Of a stretch of DNA of 64,000 nucleotides, positions 49,293-57,365 are shown one piece after another. The stretch's first letter is position 1. Each line of letters opens with the position of its first letter. A model generated the notes under the pieces. The model saw nothing but the letters and a program-made list of their open reading frames with translations, was not told the DNA's origin and made no database searches. Position numbers and translations under genes: made by a program. The DNA is from Agromyces ramosus. Lineage in GTDB: Bacteria; Actinomycetota; Actinomycetes; Actinomycetales; Microbacteriaceae. The stretch is taken from contig NZ_SGWY01000002.1 in NCBI RefSeq assembly GCF_004216665.1, positions 286,685-350,684 of the forward strand, written 5' to 3'.

Positions 49293-50345
49293 GTGACCTA
49301 CCTCGCGGCATCCGACCGCTACGACGACATGACCTACCGCCGCACCGGGCGATCGGGTTTGCGGCTCCCACTGCTCTCGCTCGGCCTCTGGCAGAACTTC
49401 GGCGACGACCGGCCGTTCGAGGGTCAGCGCGACATGGTGCGTCGCGCCTTCGACCTGGGCATCACGCACTTCGACCTCGCGAACAACTACGGGCCGCCGT
49501 ACGGGGCAGCGGAGTCGAACTTCGGGCGGCTCCTGGCGACCGATCTCGCGCCGTATCGCGACGAACTCGTGATCTCCACGAAGGCGGGCTGGGACATGTG
49601 GCCCGGGCCGTACGGCGTCGGAGGCAGTCGCAAGTACGTGCTGGCGTCGCTCGACCGCTCGCTCGAGCGACTCGGGCTCGATCACGTCGACATCTTCTAC
49701 TCCCACCGCCCCGACCCCGACACTCCGCTGGACGAGACCGTCGGCGCCCTCCACGACGCCGTGCGCTCGGGCCGGGCGCGCTACGTCGGCATCTCGTCGT
49801 ACAGCCCGGACGCGAGCCGCGAGGTCGCCGGCATGCTCGCCCGGCTCGGCACGCCGCTGCTGATCCACCAGCCGTCGTACTCGATGCTGAACCGCTGGAT
49901 CGAGACCGAGGGGCTCCTCGACGCCGCCGGCGAGCTCGGGTTCGGCGTGATCGGGTTCACCCCGCTCGCGCAGGGCATGCTGACCGGCAGGTACCTCGAC
50001 GGGATCCCGGCCGACTCGCGCGCCGCCTCCGACGGGTCGCTCGACCGGGACATGCTCGCCGAGGAGACGCTCGAGCGCATCCGGGCGCTCGCGGCGATCG
50101 CCGAACGTCGCGGGCAGACGCTGGCGCAGCTCGCACTGGCGTGGGCGCTCCGCGACGAGCGGGTCACGAGCCTCGTGATCGGCGCGAGCCGCGTATCGCA
50201 GCTCGAGGAGAACGTCGCCGCGCTCGACCGGCTCGAATTCGGCGACGACGAACTCGCAGAGATCGACCGGTACGCCGTCGATGCCGGAATCGACCTGTGG
50301 GCCGAAGCGCGGCGCGGTGCCGGGCTGCCCGACCTGCGCCCCTGA
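49293..50345 (+). CDS. Aldo/keto reductase (YghZ/L-glyceraldehyde 3-phosphate reductase type)
   Basis: This 350-residue protein begins TYLAASDRYDDMTYRRTGRSGLRLPLLSLGLW, the diagnostic start of the YghZ group, which justifies the GTG at 49293. The catalytic Asp and Tyr lie in FDLANNYGPPYGAAESNFG, Lys in VISTKAGWDM, and His in VDIFYSHRPDP. It reduces short aldehydes such as methylglyoxal or L-glyceraldehyde-3-phosphate with NADPH in relatives. It is a stand-alone gene after ssrA. Confidence 0.9.
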   Translation: MTYLAASDRYDDMTYRRTGRSGLRLPLLSLGLWQNFGDDRPFEGQRDMVRRAFDLGITHFDLANNYGPPYGAAESNFGRLLATDLAPYRDELVISTKAGWDMWPGPYGVGGSRKYVLASLDRSLERLGLDHVDIFYSHRPDPDTPLDETVGALHDAVRSGRARYVGISSYSPDASREVAGMLARLGTPLLIHQPSYSMLNRWIETEGLLDAAGELGFGVIGFTPLAQGMLTGRYLDGIPADSRAASDGSLDRDMLAEETLERIRALAAIAERRGQTLAQLALAWALRDERVTSLVIGASRVSQLEENVAALDRLEFGDDELAEIDRYAVDAGIDLWAEARRGAGLPDLRP

Positions 50346-50381
50346 ACGCCACCTGGCCGGCTCGCTGACTGTCGTCGCGGC

Positions 50382-51305
50382 TCAGCGCAGGTGCGGCAGC
50401 ACCTCCGCGGCGATGAGCTCGAGGTGGTTGAGGTCGCGCAGGTCGACGAGCTGGAGGTAGACCCGATCGGCGCCGAGGTCGCGCAGGCGCAGCAGCTTCT
50501 CCACCGCGGCCTCCGGCGTGCCGGCGATGTTGACCTCGGCGAACGTGTCGACGTCGGCGCCGATCGCGGCGAGACGGCGGAGGTAGTCCGCGTCATCCGT
50601 GGCCACCACCGTCGGCAGCGCCACCGAGGTGCGCAGCGTGCCGGGGTCGCGACCGAGCTGCTCGCACGCACGTCGCACGCCGTCGAACGTCTCGGCGACG
50701 ACGTCCTCCGAGCGGAAGCCGATGTTGAACTCGGTCGCGAATCGCGCGGCGAGCGCCGGGGTGCGCTTCGGGCCCGCGCCGCCGATGATCACGGGCACGC
50801 GGTTCTGCGCCGGCTTGGGAAGCGCCGGGGCATCCACCAGCGTGTAGTGCTCGCCCGCGAAGTCGAAGTGGTCGCCGGCCGGCGTGGACCACAGCCCGGT
50901 CACCACCTCGAGCTGCTCCTCGAGCAGGTCGAAGCGCTTCGGCGGGAACGGGATGCCGTAGGCCTCGTGCTCCTCGGCGAACCACCCGGTGCCGAGTCCG
51001 AGCTCCACGCGCCCGCCCGACATCGCGTCGACCTGAGCGACCTGGATCGCAAGGATCGACGGATGCCGGAACGTCGCCGACGAGACGAGGGTGCCGAGCC
51101 GGATGCGCCGGGTGTCCCGTGCGAGGCCCGCAAGGGTGGTCCAGGCATCCGTCGGACCCGGGAGCGGGTCGGTGTCTCCCATCGCGAGGAAGTGGTCGGA
51201 GCGGAACCAGCCGTCGAAGCCGAGGCGTTCGGTGGCCGCCGCCTGTGCGAGCTGGTCGTCGTAGCTCGCACCCTGCTGCGGTTCGGTGAAGATGCAGAGC
51301 TCCAC
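50382..51305 (-). CDS. LLM class F420-dependent oxidoreductase
   Basis: This 307-residue luciferase-like TIM barrel opens LCIFTEPQQGASYDDQLAQAAATERLGFDGWFRSDHFL. GTLVSSATFRHPSILAIQVAQVDAMSGGRVELGLGTGWFAEEHEAYGIPFP is the complete F420-type core. It starts at GTG, directly behind the phosphatase gene (3-nt gap), so the two are co-transcribed. The substrate is unknown. Confidence 0.9.
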   Translation of the reverse strand: MELCIFTEPQQGASYDDQLAQAAATERLGFDGWFRSDHFLAMGDTDPLPGPTDAWTTLAGLARDTRRIRLGTLVSSATFRHPSILAIQVAQVDAMSGGRVELGLGTGWFAEEHEAYGIPFPPKRFDLLEEQLEVVTGLWSTPAGDHFDFAGEHYTLVDAPALPKPAQNRVPVIIGGAGPKRTPALAARFATEFNIGFRSEDVVAETFDGVRRACEQLGRDPGTLRTSVALPTVVATDDADYLRRLAAIGADVDTFAEVNIAGTPEAAVEKLLRLRDLGADRVYLQLVDLRDLNHLELIAAEVLPHLR

Positions 51306-51308
51306 GCC

Positions 51309-52163
51309 TCAGGCCTCCACGCCGTCGCCGGCGAGGGCGGCGAGCACCGCGTCGTGCAGCCGACCGTTGGTGGCCAGCGCGCTCCCATGCCATGGCCCGG
51401 GTTGCCCGGCGATCGAGGTGAACCGTCCGCCGGCCTCCTCGACGATGGGCACGAGTGCGGCGAGGTCGTAGGGCTTCACGTCGAACTCGCCCGTGATGTC
51501 GATGACGCCCTCGGCGAGCAGCGCGTACGACCACAGATCGCCGTAGGCCCGGTCGCGCCACACCTGCTCCGACAGCGCCAGGAGTCGGTCGAGCCGGCCC
51601 GCCTGGCGCCACTGCGCGAGGCTCTGGAAGCTGAGCGAGGCATCCTCGAGCCGTTCGACGCCCGACACGCGCAGTCGCCTGGCGCCCGGCACGCGAGCGG
51701 ATGCCGCATCCGAGGCGTCGGGAGCCTGCGCCCCGAGCTCACCGGCCGCCGCGGTCGTCCAGGCACCGCGGCCGCGTGCCGCCCACCAGCGCCGACCCAT
51801 CGCGGGGGAGGAGGCGACGCCGACCACCGGCACGGCGTCGACCGCGAGCGCGATGAGCGTGCCCCACACCGGCACGCCCCGCAGGAAGTTCGCGGTCCCG
51901 TCGATCGGGTCGAGAATCCACTGCCGGGCCGAGTCGCCCTCGGTGCCGAACTCCTCGCCCAGGATGCCGTCGCCCGGCCGGGCCTCCGCCAGGCGCTTGC
52001 GGAGGGCGCGTTCGACCGCGAGATCGGCCTCGGTGACCGGCGTGCGGTCGGGTTTCGTCTGCACGTCGAGGTCGACGGCGCGGAACCGGGCGAGCGAGAC
52101 GGCATCGGCGAGGTCGGCGAGTTCGAGGGCGAGATCGAGGTCTTCGGCGTAGTCGGCGGTCAC
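51309..52163 (-). CDS. hisN: Inositol monophosphatase-family phosphatase, probable histidinol-phosphatase
   Basis: This 284-residue IMPase fold protein has metal sites in GDGILGEEFGTE and WILDPIDGTANFLRGVPVWGTLIAL, and GEFDVKPYDLAALVPIVEEAGG near the end. The YGDLWSYALLAEG run is typical of actinobacterial HisN enzymes. It converts histidinol-phosphate to histidinol in that pathway; no other his gene is adjacent. It starts at GTG with TAGCCT 6 nt upstream (leaderless type). Confidence 0.85.
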   Translation of the reverse strand: MTADYAEDLDLALELADLADAVSLARFRAVDLDVQTKPDRTPVTEADLAVERALRKRLAEARPGDGILGEEFGTEGDSARQWILDPIDGTANFLRGVPVWGTLIALAVDAVPVVGVASSPAMGRRWWAARGRGAWTTAAAGELGAQAPDASDAASARVPGARRLRVSGVERLEDASLSFQSLAQWRQAGRLDRLLALSEQVWRDRAYGDLWSYALLAEGVIDITGEFDVKPYDLAALVPIVEEAGGRFTSIAGQPGPWHGSALATNGRLHDAVLAALAGDGVEA

Positions 52164-52169
52164 CAGATC

Positions 52170-52175
52170 AGGCTA
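52170..52175 (-). promoter_or_regulatory. Leaderless-type -10 box of the hisN-like gene
   Basis: On the minus strand TAGCCT lies 6 nt before GTG 52163. The -35 is weak and falls at the end of the azlD-like gene. Confidence 0.35.
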
Positions 52176-52189
52176 TCGGCGCTCACGCC

Positions 52190-52495
52190 TCACAGCAGGC
52201 GCACGAGGATCGTGACGACGACCGCGATCACGACGCAGCCGAGCTGCGCCACGCGGAACCACCACGCCACGGATGCCGCCGCGAGTCCGGGCAGCATGGT
52301 CGCGTCGGCCGCGCCCCACCGCTCGCCGAGCAGGTTGACGACCACGAGCCCCGCGAGCAGGGCCGCCGGGAGCGCGTCGATGATCTCCTGTATTCGCGGC
52401 GGGAAGACGCGATCACCGAGCACGGCCGGGCCGATGCCCTTGTAGACGATGTTGATGACGGCCAGTGCGACGACCGCGACCACGAGCCCCGTCAT
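52190..52495 (-). CDS. AzlD-like branched-chain amino acid exporter subunit
   Basis: This 101-residue protein has three to four helices (TGLVVAVVALAVINIVYKGIGPAVLG, IIDALPAALLAGLVVVNLLG, GCVVIAVVVTILVRLL). IDALPAALLAGLV matches the AzlD core. It overlaps the AzlC-like gene by 4 nt. With AzlC it exports branched-chain amino acids in characterised bacteria. Confidence 0.85.
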   Translation of the reverse strand: MTGLVVAVVALAVINIVYKGIGPAVLGDRVFPPRIQEIIDALPAALLAGLVVVNLLGERWGAADATMLPGLAAASVAWWFRVAQLGCVVIAVVVTILVRLL

Positions 52496-53184
52496 CGGTC
52501 GAGCCGTTTCGCGGTGCGGGCCGCCGCGAGCAGCGCAGCGAGCCCGCAGATGAGCAGTGCGACGCCGCCCGGGAGCACGAGCACGCTCGCGGCGGCGATC
52601 ACGGCGGCGACGACGGCGATCAGCACGAGCCGTGGTCGCCCGCGCAACGCGTCGAGGAGGAGCACCAGGAAGAACGCCGGGAAGATGACGTCGAGCCCGA
52701 ACTGCCGCATGAAGTCGGTGGAGGGAGCGAAGAGCGCACCGATCGCGGTGCCGGCGATCCACGCCGGCCACTGCACGAGCGTCGCCGCGAAGAGCTTGGC
52801 GCGGTCGAGGGTGCCGTCGCCGTTCTGCGCGGCCACCCACGATCCGTCGACGACGGCCTGCCCCTCGAGCGCCCGCTGCACCGGGCCGCCGTGCAGCGAG
52901 CGAGCGGATGCCGCCCCCATCGGGATGAATCGCGCGTTGATGAGGGCAGCGGCGCCGACTCCGGCCGCGATGCTTCCACCGCTCGCCGCGGTCACGAGCG
53001 CGAACTGAGCCGAGCCCGAGAACGTGACCGCCGACATCACGATCGCAAGCCAGGCCGGCCACCCGTTCGTCACCGCGAACGCCCCGAAGCTCACCGCGAG
53101 CGCGAAGGCGCCGACCGCGAGTCCGACGCCCACGCGCAGGCCACCGCGCCATCCGCCGGAGGAGTCAGACCGTGTCACGCGCAC
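52492..53184 (-). CDS. AzlC-like branched-chain amino acid exporter
   Basis: This 230-residue permease has the AzlC hallmark MSAVTFSGSAQFALVTAASGG, plus INARFIPMGAASA and ALFAPSTDFMRQFGLDVIFPAFFLVLL. Starts GTG 53184 or 53178 are equally possible; the open frame to 53319 is not homologous. It forms an overlapping pair with azlD. Confidence 0.88.
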   Translation of the reverse strand: MRVTRSDSSGGWRGGLRVGVGLAVGAFALAVSFGAFAVTNGWPAWLAIVMSAVTFSGSAQFALVTAASGGSIAAGVGAAALINARFIPMGAASARSLHGGPVQRALEGQAVVDGSWVAAQNGDGTLDRAKLFAATLVQWPAWIAGTAIGALFAPSTDFMRQFGLDVIFPAFFLVLLLDALRGRPRLVLIAVVAAVIAAASVLVLPGGVALLICGLAALLAAARTAKRLDR

Positions 53185-53315
53185 GTGCGCCAGCCTAGGC
53201 GCGGCCGCCGACGTGCGCGGCCGCCGTTCGATTGGCGCATCGGGTCGTTCTCCTGATAACGTGGTCCCTCGGTTCGGGTTGTCGCAGACATCCGGGCCGA
53301 GCACGTGAACGGCAC

Positions 53316-53391
53316 GCACCTCTAGCTCAATCGGCAGAGCAACTGACTCTTAATCAGTGGGTTCAGGGTTCAAGTCCCTGGGGGTGCACCA
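53316..53391 (+). tRNA. tRNA-Lys (anticodon CUU)
   Basis: Acceptor GCACCTC pairs with GGGGTGC (two wobble-tolerant positions). The D arm is GCTCAATCGGCAGAGC; the anticodon arm is ACTGA-CTCTTAA-TCAGT giving CUU; the T arm is CAGGGTTCAAGTCCCTG. CCA is encoded. Confidence 0.96.
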
Positions 53392-53394
53392 CGG

Positions 53395-53427
53395 AGCCCC
53401 GAACCTCTCGCCAGGTTCGGGGCTTTC
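53395..53427 (+). terminator. Terminator after tRNA-Lys
   Basis: AGCCCCGAACCT pairs perfectly with AGGTTCGGGGCT (12 bp), followed by TTC. It may serve both the tRNA and the convergent VOC gene. Confidence 0.8.
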
Positions 53428-53428
53428 G

Positions 53429-53770
53429 TCATGCTCCGGATGCCGCGTCGACCTGGTCGAACACATGGAACGCGTTTCCGCCGGGCCCCTCGAGCTCGAC
53501 CACGCGGCCGTCGGGGATCTCCGAGGTGTCGCCCCGCCGAGGCACCGACGGGTGCGACGCGAGGAAGGCCTCGAGGTCGTCGACCTCGTACATCGGACCG
53601 GCCGAGCCCGGGGCGGTCGAGACCATGACCTGCACGGACGAGCCGGGGACGGCGAACGCCACGGTGTCGTCGCTCTCGCGCCAAGCCTCCTCCCAACCCA
53701 GCTCGTCCCGGTAGAAGGCGACCGCCGACGTGAGGTCGGCGACGGGCACGTAGAGGAATTGCAGTTGCAT
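53429..53770 (-). CDS. VOC/glyoxalase family protein
   Basis: This 113-residue protein has one vicinal-oxygen-chelate module repeat pair: QFLYVPVADLTSAVAFYRDELGW, then SSVQVMVSTAPGSAGPMYEVDDLEAFLASHPSV and VVELEGPGGNAFHVFDQVD. Only some metal ligands of true glyoxalases are present. It is divergent from the TetR at 53829, which probably controls it. Members often bind small toxic ligands. Confidence 0.85.
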   Translation of the reverse strand: MQLQFLYVPVADLTSAVAFYRDELGWEEAWRESDDTVAFAVPGSSVQVMVSTAPGSAGPMYEVDDLEAFLASHPSVPRRGDTSEIPDGRVVELEGPGGNAFHVFDQVDAASGA

Positions 53771-53816
53771 CGGACACTCCTGACCGTAATCACGTTATGG
53801 GCTGACAGAACGCGAC

Positions 53817-53822
53817 TATACT
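53817..53822 (+). promoter_or_regulatory. -10 box of the TetR gene (leaderless type)
   Basis: TATACT, near-consensus, lies 6 nt before GTG 53829. The gap to the VOC gene also holds ATAACGTGATTACGG on the minus strand, an imperfect palindrome suited to the regulator. Confidence 0.5.
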
Positions 53823-53828
53823 CGCGTC

Positions 53829-54401
53829 GTGCGCAGTTGGGTACCCGTTCCCGGATCGACCAAGGCGCTCCTCGTGCAGGAGGCCCTCGCCGCCTTCGGC
53901 GCGCGCGGGTACGAAGCGGTCGGCGTGACCGAGCTGGCGACCTCCGCCGGCGTGACGATCGGCTCCCTGTACCACCACTTCGGCAGCAAGGCCGGGCTCT
54001 ACGACGTGGTGCGCACCGACGTCGAGCGGCGCGTGCTCGATCGCATGGAGGGTGCGGCGGCCGTTCGCGACACGCGTGAACCCGGCGGGCTCGCCGCCGT
54101 GCTGCTCGTCGGGTACGACTACCTCGTCGGTTCGGGCTTCGCGCGACTGCTCGCCGAGCCTCGCCCCGACGAGATCGGCGGAGCGGATCCGAGCGGGTCG
54201 TCGTCCGATCCGATCGCCGTCTTCCTCGCCGACACGGCCGATGCCGACGAGGCGCCCATCGGGTCGCTGCTCCTCGCGGCCTGGCGGCAGGCGCTCGCCG
54301 AGGCATCCGCTCGCCTGCAGGCCGGCGGCGATGCGGCATCCGTGCGTCGCGCGCTCGCGGCGGTGCTCGGCGACCGTGCGGGGATCGGCGCCTCCGCCTG
54401 A
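53829..54401 (+). CDS. TetR family regulator
   Basis: This 190-residue protein has an N-terminal helix-turn-helix: KALLVQEALAAFGARGYEAVGVTELATSAGVTIGSLYHHFGSKAGLYDVV. The C-terminal ligand domain has GGLAAVLLVGYDYLVGSGFARLL and LLAAWRQALAEASARL. It is divergent from the VOC gene, 58 nt away. GTG start; likely leaderless. Confidence 0.9.
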   Translation: MRSWVPVPGSTKALLVQEALAAFGARGYEAVGVTELATSAGVTIGSLYHHFGSKAGLYDVVRTDVERRVLDRMEGAAAVRDTREPGGLAAVLLVGYDYLVGSGFARLLAEPRPDEIGGADPSGSSSDPIAVFLADTADADEAPIGSLLLAAWRQALAEASARLQAGGDAASVRRALAAVLGDRAGIGASA

Positions 54402-54418
54402 CGAGCCGCGGGGACGCG

Positions 54419-55357
54419 CTACGCCGCGCCGACCTCGTTGCCGAGCGCCTGGAGCACCCGCTGCACCGAGCCGCCCAGGTTCCATTCCTCGCCGAGTCGC
54501 CGCACCTCGGCCACCTCGGCCGCGTCGAGCGGGCGCAGGCGCGCGTCGAACGGCGGGAACTCGAGGTCGCGCACGACCTCGACCACCGTGGGCGCCACGT
54601 CGAGGTACGCCGCAGCGTCCGAGATGCGCGCCCGCATCGTCGCCGAGAGGGGTGCAGCCGGGTCGGCGGCTGCCGCGACGAGCGCGTCGAGGTCGCCGAA
54701 CTGCTGCAGCAGGCTCGCGGCGGTCTTCTCGCCGATGCCCGCGACCCCCGGCAGGCCGTCGGACGCGTCGCCGCGCAGCACCGCGAAGTCGGCGTACTGG
54801 CCTGGGAGGACGCCGTACCTGCCGACGACCGAGACATCCGTCAGCACCTCGAGCTTGCTCATGCCGCGTGCCGTGTAGATCACGCGGACGTCACGAGCGT
54901 CGTCGACGAGCTGGAACAGGTCGCGGTCGCCCGTGACGACGTCGACGGCGGTGTCGGCCTGCGTGGCGAGGCTGCCGATGACGTCGTCGGCCTCGTGTCG
55001 TGCGGCCCCGATGACGGTGAGGTCGAGGGCGGCGAGGATCTCGCGGATCATTGGGATCTGCGCCTCGAGCGGGTCGGGCGTCTCCTCGACGTCGGGGCCG
55101 GCGGGCACGATCTCGGCGACGCGGTGCGCCTTGTAGCTCGGGATCAGCTCGACGCGCCAGTGCGGTCGCCAGTCGTCGTCCCAGCAGGCCACGAGGTGCG
55201 TGGGCTCGTAGTCGTTCACCAGCCGGGCGATGATGTCGAGCAGGCCCCGCACGGCGTTGACGGGCGTGCCGTCGGCGCGTCTCAGCGAGTCGGGCACGCC
55301 GTAGAACGCGCGGAAGTAGAGGGAGGCGGTGTCGAGGAGCATCAATCGGTCGGCCAC
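54419..55357 (-). CDS. 5'-3' exonuclease (PolA exonuclease-domain type)
   Basis: This 312-residue stand-alone FEN-like exonuclease shows LMLLDTASLYFRAFYGVP, VACWDDDWRPHWRVELIPSYKAHR, EADDVIGSLATQ and VVTGDRDLFQLVDD for the metal-binding acidic residues, and the helix-hairpin-helix GLPGVAGIGEKTAASLLQQFG. It trims flaps and RNA primers. It lacks polymerase domains. The start is GTG with CAGGAT 6 nt upstream. Confidence 0.92.
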   Translation of the reverse strand: MADRLMLLDTASLYFRAFYGVPDSLRRADGTPVNAVRGLLDIIARLVNDYEPTHLVACWDDDWRPHWRVELIPSYKAHRVAEIVPAGPDVEETPDPLEAQIPMIREILAALDLTVIGAARHEADDVIGSLATQADTAVDVVTGDRDLFQLVDDARDVRVIYTARGMSKLEVLTDVSVVGRYGVLPGQYADFAVLRGDASDGLPGVAGIGEKTAASLLQQFGDLDALVAAAADPAAPLSATMRARISDAAAYLDVAPTVVEVVRDLEFPPFDARLRPLDAAEVAEVRRLGEEWNLGGSVQRVLQALGNEVGAA

Positions 55358-55363
55358 ACCGCG

Positions 55364-55369
55364 ATCCTG
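55364..55369 (-). promoter_or_regulatory. Leaderless-type -10 box of the exonuclease gene
   Basis: On the minus strand CAGGAT lies 6 nt before GTG 55357; no ribosome-binding site. Confidence 0.35.
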
Positions 55370-55398
55370 TCACGGACCGACTGCGTCGGCGATGCCCG

Positions 55399-55992
55399 TT
55401 AGTCGGGGTCGCTGCCCGGCGGCATCGCGGCGCCGCCGGGCTCGAGCGCCTTGCGGTAGACGACGAGGTCGCAGGAGGTCGCGAGCAGCGGCTCCAGCTC
55501 GGGGTAGAGCTCCCCGAGGGCGCTCGTCCGCACCACGCGATACCCGATGCGCGAGTACCAGTCGTGAAGGAGCTGCTTCGACGGATGCTCCCACGAGGTC
55601 GGCACGAGCAGCTCGAGCTGCATGGCACCGAACCCCCGTCCGATCGCCCACGCCTCGGCGAAGGCGACGAGCGCGCGACCGATGCCGACGCCGCGCCGCG
55701 CGGGGTCGGCCGCCAGCATCCCGAACTCGGCGGTGCCGCCGTCGAGCGCGCGCACGCGGACGACGCCGACGAGCCGGCCGTCGATGCGGGCCACCGCGAG
55801 TTCCTCCCAACGGACCAGCTCGGCGATCTCCCTGGCATCCGTGCGCCGGGCGCCATCCACCCAGAGACCCGCCTCCGCGATGACGTACACGCCGTTGACG
55901 AGCTCGGTGATCGCGGCCACGAGCGCGCCATCGTCGGCGGACGCGGCGGGTTCGATGCCGATCTCGAGTGCGGCGGGTGATGAGGAGGTCAC
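55399..55992 (-). CDS. GNAT family N-acetyltransferase
   Basis: This 197-residue protein has ITELVNGVYVIAEAGLWVDGARRTDAREIAELV at the start, FGMLAADPARRGVGIGRALVAFAEAWAIGRGF for acetyl-CoA binding (R-R-G-V-G-I-G-R) and LLHDWYSRIGYRVVRTSALGELYP near the end. It resembles the small-molecule GNATs of actinobacteria. GTG 55992 is the chosen start; the frame reaches 56073 but the addition is Arg-rich. Confidence 0.87.
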   Translation of the reverse strand: MTSSSPAALEIGIEPAASADDGALVAAITELVNGVYVIAEAGLWVDGARRTDAREIAELVRWEELAVARIDGRLVGVVRVRALDGGTAEFGMLAADPARRGVGIGRALVAFAEAWAIGRGFGAMQLELLVPTSWEHPSKQLLHDWYSRIGYRVVRTSALGELYPELEPLLATSCDLVVYRKALEPGGAAMPPGSDPD

Positions 55993-56083
55993 CGGATCAT
56001 TCTGCCGCCCTGGGCCCGTGACCAGGTGCCGGTCCGGGCGGCATCGCCGGGTGGTCGCCGCGCCATGCCGCACGGTCGACCCG

Positions 56084-56677
56084 TCAGTCGTCGAAGCCGC
56101 GCGCGGTGAGCGCCTCGCCGAGGTGTTCGGCGGTGCGCAGCGCCCGAACGATCACCGGCACGGCCAGGGCCAGGATCGACCCCTCGGCGCCGCGCGCCTT
56201 GCGGGCCTCGAGCACCTCGCGCACCAGGTCGGCGAGCAGCGGCACGCACCGGACGGCGAGCGCGAGCGCGAGCCCGATCCGATCGGCATCGACCCAGCGG
56301 CGGAACGGTCGCAGCAGCGCCTGCATGGCGTCGAGCGTGGCGCTCACCGGCGTGGTCAGCGTGTAGAGGGCCGCCAGCGCCACCGCGAGCACGAGCCGCA
56401 GGGCCATCAGCGCGGCCGCCTCCCAGCCGCCGAAGATCACCTGCACGGGCACGGCGAACGCGAGCACCCAGAGGATCGGCACCACCTGTCGCCAGGCGAG
56501 CGCGAAGGGCACGCGGGCGATCGCGAACAGCACCACCACGAGCACGGATGCCGCGCCGAGCCACGCGAGCGAACCGAGCAGCGCGACCGTGGTGACGATC
56601 ACGGCGAGCACGCCGAGCTTCAGGAGCGCCGGTGCGCGATGCACGAGCGAGGTGCCGGGATGGAAGACGCCGATCAT
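56084..56677 (-). CDS. ECF transporter T component of the biotin system (BioN-like)
   Basis: This 197-residue membrane coupling protein has IGVFHPGTSLVHRAPALLKLG at the start, five helices, and VREVLEARKARGAEG with the Ala-Arg-Gly coupling motif; a second ARGFDD closes it. It links the ATPase to the S component BioY. It lies 7 nt after the ATPase gene and is last in the operon BioY-ligase-thiolase-EcfA-EcfT. Confidence 0.88.
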   Translation of the reverse strand: MIGVFHPGTSLVHRAPALLKLGVLAVIVTTVALLGSLAWLGAASVLVVVLFAIARVPFALAWRQVVPILWVLAFAVPVQVIFGGWEAAALMALRLVLAVALAALYTLTTPVSATLDAMQALLRPFRRWVDADRIGLALALAVRCVPLLADLVREVLEARKARGAEGSILALAVPVIVRALRTAEHLGEALTARGFDD

Positions 56678-56684
56678 GCAGCGC

Positions 56685-57365
56685 TCACCCGATGAGCGCC
56701 CGGTAGGCGTCGAGCGCGGCGCCGGGCACGTCGTCGGCGACGACGCGTCCCGCCTCCATGACGACGACCCGGTCGAAGGACTCGAGGAGTTCGAGCTGGT
56801 GGCTGACCACGACGAGCTGCTGGTCGAGCGACTCGAAGTGCTCCGCGACGCGGCGCGCGTTCCGGGCGTCGAGCAGCGTGGTGGGCTCGTCGGCGACCAC
56901 GATCGCCGGCGCGGCCACGAGCACCGACGCGATCGCGAGCAGCTGCTTCTGCCCGCCCGAGAGGCGGTGGGCAGGGCGCTCGGCGAGGTCGGTGAGCCCG
57001 ACGCGGTCGAGGGCCGCGTCGACGCGGGCCGCGGCATCCGCCTTCTCGAGCCGGTGGCGGCGCAGTGTGAAGGCCACGTCCTCGCGCACGGTGGGCATCA
57101 CGATCTGGTTGTCGGCGTTCGTGAAGACGAAGCCGACCCGCCGGCGCACTTCCCGTCCCTGCCTGGCCACGTCGAGGCCGTCGACGACGACCCGGCCCGA
57201 CGCGGGTGTCACGAGTCCATTGATCATGCGCGCGAGCGTCGACTTGCCGGAGCCGTTCGCCCCGACGATGCCGACTCGTCGTTCGCGCAGCACGAGCGAC
57301 ACGTCGTCGACGACGAGCTCGGCCTCGAAGTCGTGGCTCACGCGCTCGAACACGATCTCGCTCAT
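56685..57365 (-). CDS. ECF transporter ATPase of the biotin system (BioM-like)
   Basis: This 226-residue ABC ATPase has Walker A GIVGANGSGKSTLARMI, signature HRLSGGQKQLLAIASVL and Walker B AIVVADEPTTLLD. FVFTNADNQIVMPTVREDVAF is typical of ECF/CbiO ATPases. A single ATPase gene implies a homodimer. It overlaps the thiolase gene by 4 nt. Confidence 0.92.
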   Translation of the reverse strand: MSEIVFERVSHDFEAELVVDDVSLVLRERRVGIVGANGSGKSTLARMINGLVTPASGRVVVDGLDVARQGREVRRRVGFVFTNADNQIVMPTVREDVAFTLRRHRLEKADAAARVDAALDRVGLTDLAERPAHRLSGGQKQLLAIASVLVAAPAIVVADEPTTLLDARNARRVAEHFESLDQQLVVVSHQLELLESFDRVVVMEAGRVVADDVPGAALDAYRALIG

